A DNA stretch of 64,000 nt from Cyclobacterium jeungdonense (GTDB lineage: Bacteria > Bacteroidota > Bacteroidia > Cytophagales > Cyclobacteriaceae), in contig NZ_WMCD01000009.1 in the NCBI RefSeq assembly GCF_010994275.1, forward strand, positions 124,001-188,000, written 5' to 3'. Position numbers and translations under genes: made by a program. Below the pieces are notes generated by a model. That model searched no databases, had not been told where the DNA came from, and saw only the letters and a list, made by a program, of their open reading frames with translations. Of the stretch, positions 52,408 through 61,602 are shown piece by piece; positions within the stretch are counted from its first letter, which is position 1, and each line of letters starts with the position of its first letter.

Positions 52408-54672
52408 CTATATGGCATTTTCCTTTACCAGGTTTAGTGCCGAACCCGCCTGAAACCATTTGATTTGGCCCTCATTATAGGTGTGATTTACCTTGATTTC
52501 ATCCTTGCTGCCGTCCCTGTGGTTTAGTACTACCGTCAGGGATTGACCGGGAGAAAAATGATCCAAGCCAACAATGTCGATGGAATCGTCTTCCTGCACT
52601 AAATCGTAATCAGCTGGATTATCAAAAGTCAGCGCGAGCATGCCTTGTTTCTTCAGGTTGGTTTCGTGGATTCGGGCAAAAGATTTTACCAGAATGGCCC
52701 TCACTCCTAAGAATCGCGGTTCCATGGCCGCGTGCTCTCTTGAGGATCCTTCCCCATAGTTTTCGTCCCCGACTACCACCGAACCGATGTTATGAAGTTT
52801 GTATTGGCGTTGCACTGCGGGCACCTCTCCGTAACTACCATCCAATTGGTTTTTTACTTTGTTGGTTTCTTCGGTGTAATAGTTGACTGCGCCAATCAGT
52901 AGGTTATTGGAAATATTGTCCAGATGTCCTCTATATCGAAGCCAGGGGCCCGCCATGGAAATATGATCGGTAGTACATTTCCCTTTTGCCTTGATAAGCA
53001 ATTTCAGTCCTTTCAAGTCCGTACCTTCCCAGGGCAAAAAGGGTTCGAGTAGCTGCAGGCGCTCAGAGTCCGGTGCCACTTTCACCTCTACGGAAGAACC
53101 ATCTTCTGCTGGAGCCTGGTATCCGGCATCTTCCACTGCAAAACCTTTTGTGGGCAATTCCATCCCTGCTGGTTCTTCCAACTTCACTTGTTTTCCTTCT
53201 TCGTTGGTTAGGGTATCGGTCAGAGGGTTAAAAGTCAGATCTCCTGCTATGGCCATGGCTGTTACTATCTCAGGCGAGGCTACAAATGAGTGGGTATTTG
53301 GATTACCATCCGCTCTTTTCGCGAAATTCCGGTTAAAGGATGTGATAATAGAGTTTTTTTCCTGTTTTTCGGCACCATGTCTTGCCCATTGTCCGATGCA
53401 GGGTCCGCAGGCATTGGCCAGCACCACTCCGCCCATGTTTTCAAAAATACCCAAAAAACCGTCTCTTTCCACGGTAAACCGCACCTGTTCAGATCCTGGA
53501 GTAATGGTGAATTCAGATTTGGCATTTAACTTTTTATCCACAGCCTGAGCGGCAAGAGAAGCTGCACGGGAGATGTCTTCGTATGAAGAGTTGGTGCAGG
53601 AACCGATCAGTCCGACTTCCAACTTCTGGGGCCAGTTATTTTCTTTAACTGCAGCCGCAAATTTGGAAATGGGCCAGGCTAAATCTGGTGTAAACGGTCC
53701 GTTGATATGGGGTTCCAATTCGGACAGGTTGATTTCGATGATTTCGTCAAAATAATCCTCTGGTGAAGCATATACTTCGCCATCACCCGTCAGATGTTCT
53801 TTGATTCCGTTGGCCAGGTCAGCAATTTCTGAGCGGTCGGTTCCTCTCAGGTAGGCTTCGGATTTTTCGTCGTAGCCAAAGATGGAAGTGGTAGCTCCGA
53901 TTTCGGCACCCATGTTGCAAATGGTGCCTTTGCCGGTTGCCGACAGAGACCGCGCTCCCTCGCCAAAATATTCCACAATACATCCTGTTCCGCCTTTGAC
54001 CGTCAGAATACCGGCTACTTTGAGAATTACATCTTTTGCGGCGGTCCATCCCGAAAGCTTTCCGGTTAGTTTAACGCCGATAAGTTTGGGGAATTTCAAT
54101 TCCCAGGGAAGTCCGGCCATCACGTCACAGGCATCTGCTCCTCCCACTCCAATGGCGACCATTCCTAAACCACCTGCATTGGGTGTATGCGAATCCGTAC
54201 CGATCATCATTCCACCAGGAAAGGCATAGTTTTCCAACACTACCTGGTGAATGATGCCTGCACCGGGTTTCCAAAAGCCCAGTCCGTATTTATTGGACAC
54301 AGAAGATAAAAAATCGTATACTTCCCGGTTTTTGTCTTTGGCCCTGGCCAGATCCTTATTCGCGCCAATTTCCGCCTGAATAAGGTGATCACAGTGCACC
54401 GTAGAAGGAACCGCCACTTGAGACCTGCCAGCCTGCATGAATTGCAGTAGTGCCATTTGAGCAGTGGCATCTTGCATGGCCACCCGGTCAGGTTTGAAAT
54501 CTACGTAGGATCCGCCCCGATCGTAAGCTTTGGAAGCTTCACCCTTAGAGAGGTGAGCGTAAAGGATTTTTTCGGTAAGGGTGAGCGGTTTGCCTACTGC
54601 TTTTCGGGCTGCGGCGATACGTTTTGGAAATGCGGCGTATACCGACTTGATCATGTCTAAATCAAAAACCAT
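52408..54672 (-). CDS. acn: Aconitate hydratase
   Basis: The 754-residue protein is a full-length aconitase of the mitochondrial-like type: MIGTDSHTPNAGGLG, the iron-sulfur cysteines in LIGSCTNSSYED and NACGPCIGQW, and in the C-terminal swivel domain GDENYGEGSSREHAAM. It interconverts citrate and isocitrate in the TCA cycle in the cytosol. It has a good promoter just upstream and no operon partner in the same direction. Confidence 0.97.
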   Translation of the reverse strand: MVFDLDMIKSVYAAFPKRIAAARKAVGKPLTLTEKILYAHLSKGEASKAYDRGGSYVDFKPDRVAMQDATAQMALLQFMQAGRSQVAVPSTVHCDHLIQAEIGANKDLARAKDKNREVYDFLSSVSNKYGLGFWKPGAGIIHQVVLENYAFPGGMMIGTDSHTPNAGGLGMVAIGVGGADACDVMAGLPWELKFPKLIGVKLTGKLSGWTAAKDVILKVAGILTVKGGTGCIVEYFGEGARSLSATGKGTICNMGAEIGATTSIFGYDEKSEAYLRGTDRSEIADLANGIKEHLTGDGEVYASPEDYFDEIIEINLSELEPHINGPFTPDLAWPISKFAAAVKENNWPQKLEVGLIGSCTNSSYEDISRAASLAAQAVDKKLNAKSEFTITPGSEQVRFTVERDGFLGIFENMGGVVLANACGPCIGQWARHGAEKQEKNSIITSFNRNFAKRADGNPNTHSFVASPEIVTAMAIAGDLTFNPLTDTLTNEEGKQVKLEEPAGMELPTKGFAVEDAGYQAPAEDGSSVEVKVAPDSERLQLLEPFLPWEGTDLKGLKLLIKAKGKCTTDHISMAGPWLRYRGHLDNISNNLLIGAVNYYTEETNKVKNQLDGSYGEVPAVQRQYKLHNIGSVVVGDENYGEGSSREHAAMEPRFLGVRAILVKSFARIHETNLKKQGMLALTFDNPADYDLVQEDDSIDIVGLDHFSPGQSLTVVLNHRDGSKDEIKVNHTYNEGQIKWFQAGSALNLVKENAI

Positions 54673-54721
54673 GGATGATAAAGTTATACTAAGTTTATAT
54701 ATTGAATGTTAAATTAAAGGC

Positions 54722-54756
54722 CAAAGATACTAAAATCACCTGTTAATCGGCCAAAA
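54722..54756 (-). promoter_or_regulatory. acn: Promoter of the aconitase gene (TTTG-N22-TATCTTTG, minus strand)
   Basis: Read on the minus strand, TATCTTTG (54729-54722) is preceded at 22 bp by TTTTG (54756-54752). Both boxes fit the Bacteroidota consensus. Transcription would start near 54716, about 44 bases before the ATG at 54672. Confidence 0.7.
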
Positions 54757-54827
54757 TACCCCTTCAATATGCTTATTTATAAAAGATTTAAAACAGGAAA
54801 TTGCTGGCATTTCTTTTTAAAATGGAA

Positions 54828-55850
54828 TTACTTTAGGTCCATTAGAAATTGCAGGGTATCCACTTTATCAGCATAATCGTCCAGTTCGGGTGATTGAGCC
54901 GTTCCCAGAGGGATGCTGCCCTTCCACCAGCCATTTCTGGATACGATGCATTGAATTTTGTCCTCCTGCGCAGCAAGTGTTGCATGCAATTGCGATGTGT
55001 CAGCATACAATTCGTAATAGATTACCGAAATTGGGGATACTAACTCCTCGCTTTCCACCAGAAGCAGGTGGCCATTGTCCAGATGAGGGCTTCGATTCAC
55101 CAGGTACTTGGATTTATTATACTCATAATTGTTCAGGTATTTGTGGTGGTTGATGACCTGGCTTGCCGGGTCCATGCCTTTCATAAAAGCTTGAATCTGG
55201 TCCTTATCCGTAAAAAATACCTTCGAAACATTTCTACAGCCCAATCCAAAATAACGAAAAATATCTTCGGAAAGCTGGTCCCAGTCCTTTTGATTCTCCT
55301 GTCCGTCGAGGATGGCCACCGAAGTCCTGTTTTTTCGAATGATATGCGGGTATTTGCCAAAATAATAGTCAAAATAACGGGCCGAATTATCACTGCCGGT
55401 CGCAATGTAGGCATCCATTCCTACCAGCCGTTCTTCGAATGTAACGGCTTTAGCCAGGGTAGGGTCAATTTCATTGAGTTGATCGGCCAGCCATGGGAGG
55501 ATTACCTGGTCGGTGGAGCTCAGTTTCACGCAGGCCCTGTGACCTGCCACCAGAACGCATAAGAGATCGTGGAAACCTACCCCAGGAATATTGCCCGCCA
55601 TAATAAGACCGATATTTTTAGTAAGAAAGGATTCGCTTTCTCTGAAAGCATACTGGCTTGCCCACTGTTGAAGTTTATCAGGAGAGAGGTATTCGGTGAT
55701 CCCCTTCAGGGCATGGCGGGACTGTATGGGAGTAAACCAGCTGTTTTGGTTTTGCATCTGATCAAATAAGGCCTCTAAATCCATTTCCGGCAGGTTTTTA
55801 AGGCGTTCATGGAGGGCGGAAAGGGCTGAAAGTCTTTGATTAATATCCAT
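54828..55850 (-). CDS. LuxC-type acyl-CoA reductase
   Basis: The 340-residue protein fits the LuxC/acyl-CoA reductase family: IGLIMAGNIPGVGFHDLLCV near residue 80, then AYIATGSDNSARYFDYYFGK and the catalytic Cys in RYFGLGCRNVSKVFF. LuxC enzymes reduce acyl groups to aldehydes. No LuxA/B/D/E genes are near, so bioluminescence is not implied. The ATG at 55850 (MDINQRLSAL) is preferred over 55925, which would add an atypical segment. It is divergent from a ferredoxin gene, an arrangement I recall as common in Bacteroidota. Confidence 0.88.
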   Translation of the reverse strand: MDINQRLSALSALHERLKNLPEMDLEALFDQMQNQNSWFTPIQSRHALKGITEYLSPDKLQQWASQYAFRESESFLTKNIGLIMAGNIPGVGFHDLLCVLVAGHRACVKLSSTDQVILPWLADQLNEIDPTLAKAVTFEERLVGMDAYIATGSDNSARYFDYYFGKYPHIIRKNRTSVAILDGQENQKDWDQLSEDIFRYFGLGCRNVSKVFFTDKDQIQAFMKGMDPASQVINHHKYLNNYEYNKSKYLVNRSPHLDNGHLLLVESEELVSPISVIYYELYADTSQLHATLAAQEDKIQCIVSRNGWWKGSIPLGTAQSPELDDYADKVDTLQFLMDLK

Positions 55851-55902
55851 AGGTAATTTGATCAGAATCAGGTTTGGGGTAGGAATAATTTTCGAAATCA
55901 GG

Positions 55903-55910
55903 CAAAGATA
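55903..55910 (-). promoter_or_regulatory. Candidate -7 element of the acyl-CoA reductase gene (TATCTTTG, minus strand)
   Basis: TATCTTTG on the minus strand lies 52 bp before the ATG at 55850. The best TTG upstream is only 12 bp away, so the -33 partner is unconvincing. Confidence 0.4.
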
Positions 55911-55997
55911 AAGAATGCGGGACAAAGGGAAAAGGAAGTTGTTAGTGCAACAATTAATGTAGGCGAATTAAAATTAGCTAAAGGGGAATCTTTTTGC

Positions 55998-56028
55998 TTG
56001 TGAGATTGTATTTTGGTTAGTAGTTTTG
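55998..56028 (+). promoter_or_regulatory. Promoter of the ferredoxin gene (TTG-N20-TAGTTTTG)
   Basis: TTG at 55998-56000 and TAGTTTTG at 56021-56028 are 20 bp apart, the standard Bacteroidota spacing. Transcription would start near 56034, 19 bases before the ATG. Confidence 0.75.
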
Positions 56029-56052
56029 CGAACAAACAAAAATTGAATAGCA

Positions 56053-56400
56053 ATGGCAATAATGATAACGGACGAATGCATCAATTGTGGTGCCTGTGAA
56101 CCTGAATGCCCCAATACAGCCATTTATGAAGGAGGTATTGAATGGACCTGGGGTGGCGGTACCGAATTGAAGGAAGTGACGCTGGAAGATGGTACGGTGG
56201 TTAGTGGGGAAGAAAAGCAAGAGCCTGTATCCGATGAGTTTTATTACATCGTAACTCAAAAATGCACGGAGTGTACAGGGTTTCATGAAGAACCGCAGTG
56301 CGCTGCTGTCTGCCCTGTGGATTGTTGTGTGGATGATCCCGATCACCGGGAATCTGAGGAAGAGTTATTGGCAAAAAAGCAATATCTCCATGGAGAATAG
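56053..56400 (+). CDS. 4Fe-4S dicluster ferredoxin
   Basis: The 115-residue protein has one complete cluster motif at the N-terminus (DECINCGACEPECPNTAIY) and a second set in TQKCTECTGFHEEPQCAAVC with PVDCC, the pattern of Allochromatium-type two-cluster ferredoxins with an insertion in the second motif. It carries electrons at low potential in the cytosol. It is divergently transcribed from the LuxC-type reductase, for which it might provide electrons, although that enzyme class normally uses NADPH. Confidence 0.94.
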   Translation: MAIMITDECINCGACEPECPNTAIYEGGIEWTWGGGTELKEVTLEDGTVVSGEEKQEPVSDEFYYIVTQKCTECTGFHEEPQCAAVCPVDCCVDDPDHRESEEELLAKKQYLHGE

Positions 56401-56575
56401 GCCGATTGCAAGAAAAAACAGTCTTTTGTAGTCATAAAATTGTGTTTTCCAGTAGGTAATTTGAAGATTATCACGGATTTTGGAAAAAAAAACGAGCAAT
56501 AACTTGAATTTAATAGTTGAATTGATTTAACTTGGCATTAAATCGATTTTTACAAAAAATTAAAATGTTTGGATA

Positions 56576-56926
56576 GTGGAAAATAACAAAGATTACGAAA
56601 GAGATGAAATTTTCACCAAAAGGGTAAAGGCCGGAAAGAGAACCTATTTTTTTGATGTGAAATCTACCCGCTCCAATGACTATTATTTGACCATCACGGA
56701 GAGCAAGCGGAAAATCAAGGATGATAATTTTTTCTATGAAAAGCATAAAATTTTCCTTTACAAGGAGGATTTTGCAAAATTCGTCGAAGCGCTTCAGGAT
56801 GCTGTGGACCATGTGAAAAATGATTTAATGGCGGATTTTGATTTTTCCCAATTTGATGTGGAGCCGGAAGCCACAGAAAGTAACAACGAAAACGATAAGT
56901 TTGGGGAAGACCTGAAGTGGGAATAA
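56576..56926 (+). CDS. DUF3276/PUR-alpha-like nucleic-acid-binding protein
   Basis: The 116-residue product matches the Bacteroidota DUF3276 (PUR) family: FTKRVKAGKRTYFFDVKSTR, SNDYYLTITESKRKIKDDNF and YEKHKIFLYKEDFAKFVEAL, then an acidic tail. PUR-alpha domains bind single-stranded DNA or RNA. A stop codon immediately precedes the GTG at 56576 and the conserved part begins a few residues in, so GTG is the start. Confidence 0.92.
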   Translation: MENNKDYERDEIFTKRVKAGKRTYFFDVKSTRSNDYYLTITESKRKIKDDNFFYEKHKIFLYKEDFAKFVEALQDAVDHVKNDLMADFDFSQFDVEPEATESNNENDKFGEDLKWE

Positions 56927-57048
56927 TTTATTTATAACCCACCCTGATTTCAGGCAGATTGCAACATTTTACAGGCGAATTTTGGGACAATTTGTTGGAA
57001 AGCAATAAATACTATCCCATGATTCGTTTTTTTTGTTATTTTTGATCC

Positions 57049-58140
57049 ATGCTCAAAGTAATCCTTACGGCAACCGTATTCACGCTGCTTGTCTTTTTAT
57101 TGGGTTGGTATTTTTCTGACATCAGCTTGTATTTCATGTTTTCACTGGTATTTGCTGCGGCGCTGCGCCCTTTGACGAATAAGATAAACAACCTGTACGT
57201 AATGGGACAGCACATACCCAGAGCGATTTCCATTATTCTTTCGTTCCTGGCAGTGATTTTGGTGGCGTTTTTGCTGGTACTGCTTTTTTTACCACTTCTT
57301 AGGACTCAGGTAGAATTACTCACCGACTTGGATATTAATTACCTTTACGACCAGATTCAAAGGCCAATAGATAATCTGGAAGGGATATTAATACAACTAA
57401 ATCTGGTTAATAACGAACCAGGGTATTTGATAGAGCTGGTCAAAGAGAACCTGATCAGTAGCCTAAACGAAGTGAACATCCAGGGCTTTATAAATCGGGT
57501 AATTTCCACTACAAGTACTTTTTTTATAAGCATACTTGCCATAGGGTTCATTACATTTTTTCTATTATTGGAAAACGGACTGCTCCGTAGGAATTTACTT
57601 AATTTCATACCCAATAAGTACTTTGAGCTTTCTGTGGCCACTTTTCATAAAGTGGAGCACCTTCTTTCCAATTACCTGTTGGGATTGCTTATTCAGATTT
57701 CTGTTATTTTTTCGATTGCCTCGATCGGGCTTACCATTGCAAACGTTGAATATGCCATGACGATAGCCGTTTTTGCCGCTGTTGCCAATTTAATTCCTTA
57801 TGCCGGGCCCATGCTGGGTGCGATATTTGGGGTATTGGTAGGACTGTCCACGGGTGAGTTTAATGGAGCCAGTGAGGTGTATTTTTTCGTTTTCAAGGTG
57901 TTAGCCGTTTTTTCGGTGGTACAATTGAGCGATAATGTCGTGTTACAGCCATTTATTTTTTCTAAATCCGTAAAAGCCCATCCTCTTGAGATTTTTGTTA
58001 TTATCTTTGCGGGTGCAAAAATCGCAGGAGTTTTAGGGATGATTTTTGCTATTCCCGTGTATACTATTTTCAGGGTTTCTATTCAGGAGTTTTACAAGGG
58101 ATATAAAGAATACAGAATATTTAAAATTGATAAGATTTAA
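57049..58140 (+). CDS. AI-2E family transporter (PF01594-type permease), second copy
   Basis: The 363-residue protein has the same eight-helix plan as the gene at 50344, with the signature VAAVANLIPYAGPMLGAIFG-like segment near residue 245 and GAKIAGVLGMIFAIPVYTIF at the end. Sequence similarity to the first copy is low outside these motifs, so it is an old paralogue. The substrate is unknown. It ends 5 bp before ychF, and the two are likely co-transcribed. Confidence 0.9.
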   Translation: MLKVILTATVFTLLVFLLGWYFSDISLYFMFSLVFAAALRPLTNKINNLYVMGQHIPRAISIILSFLAVILVAFLLVLLFLPLLRTQVELLTDLDINYLYDQIQRPIDNLEGILIQLNLVNNEPGYLIELVKENLISSLNEVNIQGFINRVISTTSTFFISILAIGFITFFLLLENGLLRRNLLNFIPNKYFELSVATFHKVEHLLSNYLLGLLIQISVIFSIASIGLTIANVEYAMTIAVFAAVANLIPYAGPMLGAIFGVLVGLSTGEFNGASEVYFFVFKVLAVFSVVQLSDNVVLQPFIFSKSVKAHPLEIFVIIFAGAKIAGVLGMIFAIPVYTIFRVSIQEFYKGYKEYRIFKIDKI

Positions 58141-58145
58141 CGTTC

Positions 58146-59243
58146 ATGGGATTAAAATGTGGGATTGTTGGCCTGCCCAACGTGGGGAAATCGACTTTAT
58201 TCAATGCCTTATCCAGCGCGAAAGCGGAAGCTGCAAACTTTCCCTTTTGCACCATTGAGCCCAATGTGGGTGTGGTCACCGTTCCGGATAAGCGATTGCA
58301 AATTTTGGAAGGCTTAGTCCATCCTCAGAAGGTGATACCTACGGTAATTGAATTTGTAGATATTGCCGGTTTGGTGAAAGGGGCCAGCAAGGGCGAAGGA
58401 CTTGGAAATAAATTTCTGGCTAATATCCGCGAGGTAGATGCCATCATTCACGTAATCAGGTGCTTTGAAGATCCCAATGTGGTCCATGTGGCCGGTTCGG
58501 TAGATCCGGTATTTGATAAAGAAGTGATCGATACCGAACTACAGCTCAAAGATCTGGAATCCGTGGAAAAGAAAATCATCCGGATAGAAAAAGTGGCAAA
58601 AAGCGGTGATGCCAAGGCTAAAAAAGCCATGGAAAGCCTGCTGAAATTCAAGGAGGCGTTAAAGGCTGGCGAAAATGCCCGGGCAGTGGAAGCCGATTCC
58701 GATGACCTCGATGCCCTGCAGGATATTCACCTGCTGACGATCAAACCAGTCCTATATGTGGCCAATGTGGATGAGAATAGTATTCAGCAAGGTAATGAGC
58801 ACGTTACCAAACTCAAGGAAGAGGTAGGCAAAGAAAATGCCGAGGTCATTATATTGTGTGCCGCGTTAGAAGCCCAAATAGCTGAGTTTGACGATGTGGA
58901 TGAAAAAAACATGTTTTTAGCTGAGTACGGGTTGGAGGAAAGTGGGCTAAACCGATTGATCGCTGCTGCGTATAAACTATTGAACTTGATTACGTATTTT
59001 ACCGCCGGTGTTCAGGAAGTAAGGGCCTGGACTATCAAAAAAGGATGGAAGGCTCCTGCCGCTGCAGGTGTCATTCATACTGACTTTGAGAAAGGGTTTA
59101 TCAAAGCGGAAGTGATCAAAATGGAGGATTACAAGCAGTACAAAACCGAGGCTGTTTGCCGTGAAAACGGAAAAATTGCAGTTGAAGGCAAGGAATATGT
59201 AGTTTGTGACGGGGATATCATGCATTTTAGGTTCAATGTGTAA
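58146..59243 (+). CDS. ychF: Redox-regulated ATPase YchF
   Basis: The 365-residue protein is the conserved Obg-like ATPase YchF/OLA1: KCGIVGLPNVGKSTLFNALS (P-loop), FVDIAGLVKGASKGEGLGNK, a coiled helical insert (about 130-205), the base-specificity region KPVLYVANVDE, which has the NxxE form that favours ATP, and the C-terminal TGS domain (RAWTIKKGWKAPAAAGVIHT). Full length. It binds ribosomes and is linked to stress response in other bacteria. Confidence 0.97.
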   Translation: MGLKCGIVGLPNVGKSTLFNALSSAKAEAANFPFCTIEPNVGVVTVPDKRLQILEGLVHPQKVIPTVIEFVDIAGLVKGASKGEGLGNKFLANIREVDAIIHVIRCFEDPNVVHVAGSVDPVFDKEVIDTELQLKDLESVEKKIIRIEKVAKSGDAKAKKAMESLLKFKEALKAGENARAVEADSDDLDALQDIHLLTIKPVLYVANVDENSIQQGNEHVTKLKEEVGKENAEVIILCAALEAQIAEFDDVDEKNMFLAEYGLEESGLNRLIAAAYKLLNLITYFTAGVQEVRAWTIKKGWKAPAAAGVIHTDFEKGFIKAEVIKMEDYKQYKTEAVCRENGKIAVEGKEYVVCDGDIMHFRFNV

Positions 59244-59353
59244 ATAAATTGAAATTTTATTATTATGTTTGTTGCAACTTATTTACCTATAAATTAGTTT
59301 ATTCTGTTGTAATGATGTAATGAATTATTGTTTAACTTTTCATTTTTAATGTC

Positions 59354-60259
59354 GTGAGAATAAGATTAATATTTTCTTTAAAGAACAAAGGTGCTTACTT
59401 ACCCTTTCACCACCAGTACATTTTGGCTCAATTTCTCAAAGGTCTGATCGTCAAGGGAGGCCAAGAAGCGTTTTTTAACTACAATTACTTCAACTTTTCT
59501 GGCCTGAAAGGTCAGACCAAAGTGAGTAGAAGTGGGCTGCACTATTACTCCAGCTTAGTCACCCTGGTCGTATCCGCTCCTGATGAATCGTTTATCGATT
59601 ACTTATTGGAGCAGGTGTTTAAAACCCCTAAAATTGAGTTGGGAAACCTGATTTTATCCCCTGAATACACGGAAAAAGAGATTGAACCACCGTTGGAAAC
59701 TTCTAACAAATTTGTTTGTATCTCTCCTTTGGTGTTGTTGATGCCCACATTTGATGATGAATCTGGAAAAAGGTTCATCAATCCAGACACGGATGAATTT
59801 TCAGATCTGCTTTATGAATCCACCCTTACTCGTATGGAGAAATCGGGTTGGTTTAATCAGGAGCAGATGGAGTCTTTCTACAAATTTCAGGTAGTGCCGG
59901 ATATGAATTACGTAAATAAACTCCGCGAACAGCAGAAAAAGTTTGCGAGAATTTATTCCGTGTATGACATGGATGTAAAATACGAAGTAAGGGGGTACAC
60001 CCTTCCCTTTACCTTGTACGCCGCAGAAGAGGTACAGGATTTTGTGTTTAAATGTGGATTAGGTGCCTTTACCCACAAGGGTTTTGGCATGTTGGATTTG
60101 GCGAATAATATGCCCAGCCAGCGAACCGAACCGTACAAATTCAAGCGGGAGGGTTTTATACCCTATCGTTCTCAACCCCAATCACACGAGCCCAGAAAAA
60201 ATGACGAACGGGCGGATGGAGACAAAGAAAGTTCTGATTCTGCTGAATCAGAGGATTAA
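59354..60259 (+). CDS. cas6: Cas6-like CRISPR RNA endoribonuclease, stand-alone
   Basis: The 301-residue protein resembles Cas6: N-terminal strand RIRLIFSLKNKGAYLPFHHQ with a His pair at 19-20 in the region where Cas6 often has its catalytic His, and the C-terminal glycine-rich loop FKCGLGAFTHKGFGMLDLA at about 231-249 that binds crRNA repeats. A low-complexity Lys/Asp/Glu/Ser tail (from about 265) is unusual. The start is GTG 59354. No CRISPR array or other cas gene lies in the window; the neighbours are ychF (110 bp away) and a terminator. Processing of host RNA or of distant arrays are both open. Confidence 0.82.
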   Translation: MRIRLIFSLKNKGAYLPFHHQYILAQFLKGLIVKGGQEAFFNYNYFNFSGLKGQTKVSRSGLHYYSSLVTLVVSAPDESFIDYLLEQVFKTPKIELGNLILSPEYTEKEIEPPLETSNKFVCISPLVLLMPTFDDESGKRFINPDTDEFSDLLYESTLTRMEKSGWFNQEQMESFYKFQVVPDMNYVNKLREQQKKFARIYSVYDMDVKYEVRGYTLPFTLYAAEEVQDFVFKCGLGAFTHKGFGMLDLANNMPSQRTEPYKFKREGFIPYRSQPQSHEPRKNDERADGDKESSDSAESED

Positions 60260-60269
60260 AAAATAAAAA

Positions 60270-60297
60270 AACCCAGAAAACTCTCTGGGTTTTTTTA
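60270..60297. terminator. Bidirectional intrinsic terminator
   Basis: AACCCAGA and TCTGGGTT form an 8-bp stem around AAACTC, with T7 on the plus side and A-rich sequence before it, so it can end both the cas6-like and the DUF5103 transcripts. Confidence 0.92.
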
Positions 60298-60306
60298 TGT
60301 CTTCCA

Positions 60307-61602
60307 TCAAAACCTTCTTTTGTTCGGATTGACGACTCCATAGCCGATCAGTTCATCGTATCGGGAGCCCATATCCCGGTAATAAAAAAAGAGTTCGTAC
60401 TCGTTTTCGGTTTGAAAATGATTTCCTTCAAAAGGCTCGGTATCCCAACCTTCTTCGCCGGAGATTCCGTAAAGGTAATCGTACCATCCTTGTTTTAGGA
60501 ATAAGGATGCTTGGTACCTTCCTTCTTTGGCATCGTAAACCATTTTGGATGCGGGCTTTCTTCCCCATTGACTTAATGCGCCCAGCACATATGGGGGTGA
60601 GGGGAGTTCTTCTGACTCCAGATTGAACGTGAGCAGTACGTACTCGCTTTCCAGGTCATGGTTTTGCCTTTCTACATTAAAGATTCCAAATTGTCCATTG
60701 ATATCCAGGTACTCCAGGTAACCCTGGCCCTTTCTACTTTGATCCAACCCTGCTTCCGCAAATACAGCATCTTCTTTCATGGTGATGGCAGCGATGTTTC
60801 TACCGCGGGTCCGCACGTAACGAAGGTCTACAAAGCGGAATTCATTTCCTGCCGAAAACGTATTGGATCCGTCAAAATGGTTGTACTGCAACTGATTCAA
60901 ATCTTCCCGAATTTGAGTGAACTTCAATCCATAAATGGCATTGTCCCAGCGCTGGTTTTGCCGGATGACAAGCATTGTCTGGTTCATAGGATCTATCAAT
61001 TCCCTGTTGCCATAATTGACCGTTACATCCAATTGTTGGCGGGTCCTTCGGTATTCATTCCGACTGGCAGGCACTACCTCCGCCCCGATACTAACCTGAT
61101 TTTCGTAGACCATAAATCGCTTGGTGAAAATCGTTTCGGATTCATCCCTGCCCCGGTATACTTTGATAATGTAGTTTCCGCTACGATTCACTCTCGGAAT
61201 CTGAAAGGTGTAATGGATATACGGAATACGCGTATTGATACTGTATTCATAGGAATTGACATTGAACTCGTTGTATTGTTCGAGAAAATCGGCATCCCTT
61301 AAGCCCGATTGGGTCCAGTCAGCATTGCAATGAATAAGCTTTGCAGAATACCTGTCTGCTTCGTAAGCAATGTCGTCAAACTGAAGCACTAAAGGAAGGC
61401 GGCTGCTCAAAGAAATCACCGGAGCCGTCATCTGGGCCTGAAAATCTCCGGAAGCCGGAAACAGTTGAACAGTATGAATGTTATCTTCAAATATACGGTC
61501 TTCGTAGACTTCTTGTGCTACCAATTGCCGTCCGGAGATCAGCAGGCCGAAGCAAAGAAATATTAGGAAAAAAAAATTGGTTATAGGATGAGGAAAATTC
61601 AT
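60307..61602 (-). CDS. Secreted DUF5103 family protein
   Basis: The 431-residue product has a signal peptide (FFFLIFLCFGLLISGRQLVA, cut before QEV) and fits DUF5103: a first Ig-like part with LVLQFDDIAYEADRYSAKLIH and CNADW, then YIHYTFQIPRVNRSGNYIIK and a C-terminal carbohydrate-binding-like part. The family is typical of Bacteroidota and its role is not established; a link to type IX secretion has been suggested by genome context. It starts on the last base of the ABC-F stop, so the two genes form an operon. Confidence 0.9.
   Translation of the reverse strand: MNFPHPITNFFFLIFLCFGLLISGRQLVAQEVYEDRIFEDNIHTVQLFPASGDFQAQMTAPVISLSSRLPLVLQFDDIAYEADRYSAKLIHCNADWTQSGLRDADFLEQYNEFNVNSYEYSINTRIPYIHYTFQIPRVNRSGNYIIKVYRGRDESETIFTKRFMVYENQVSIGAEVVPASRNEYRRTRQQLDVTVNYGNRELIDPMNQTMLVIRQNQRWDNAIYGLKFTQIREDLNQLQYNHFDGSNTFSAGNEFRFVDLRYVRTRGRNIAAITMKEDAVFAEAGLDQSRKGQGYLEYLDINGQFGIFNVERQNHDLESEYVLLTFNLESEELPSPPYVLGALSQWGRKPASKMVYDAKEGRYQASLFLKQGWYDYLYGISGEEGWDTEPFEGNHFQTENEYELFFYYRDMGSRYDELIGYGVVNPNKRRF

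Noticed and set aside
57037..57044. TATTTTTG directly before the second AI-2E permease ATG as a leaderless promoter
   Set aside because: No TTG at a usable distance, and the T-rich context makes a chance match likely.
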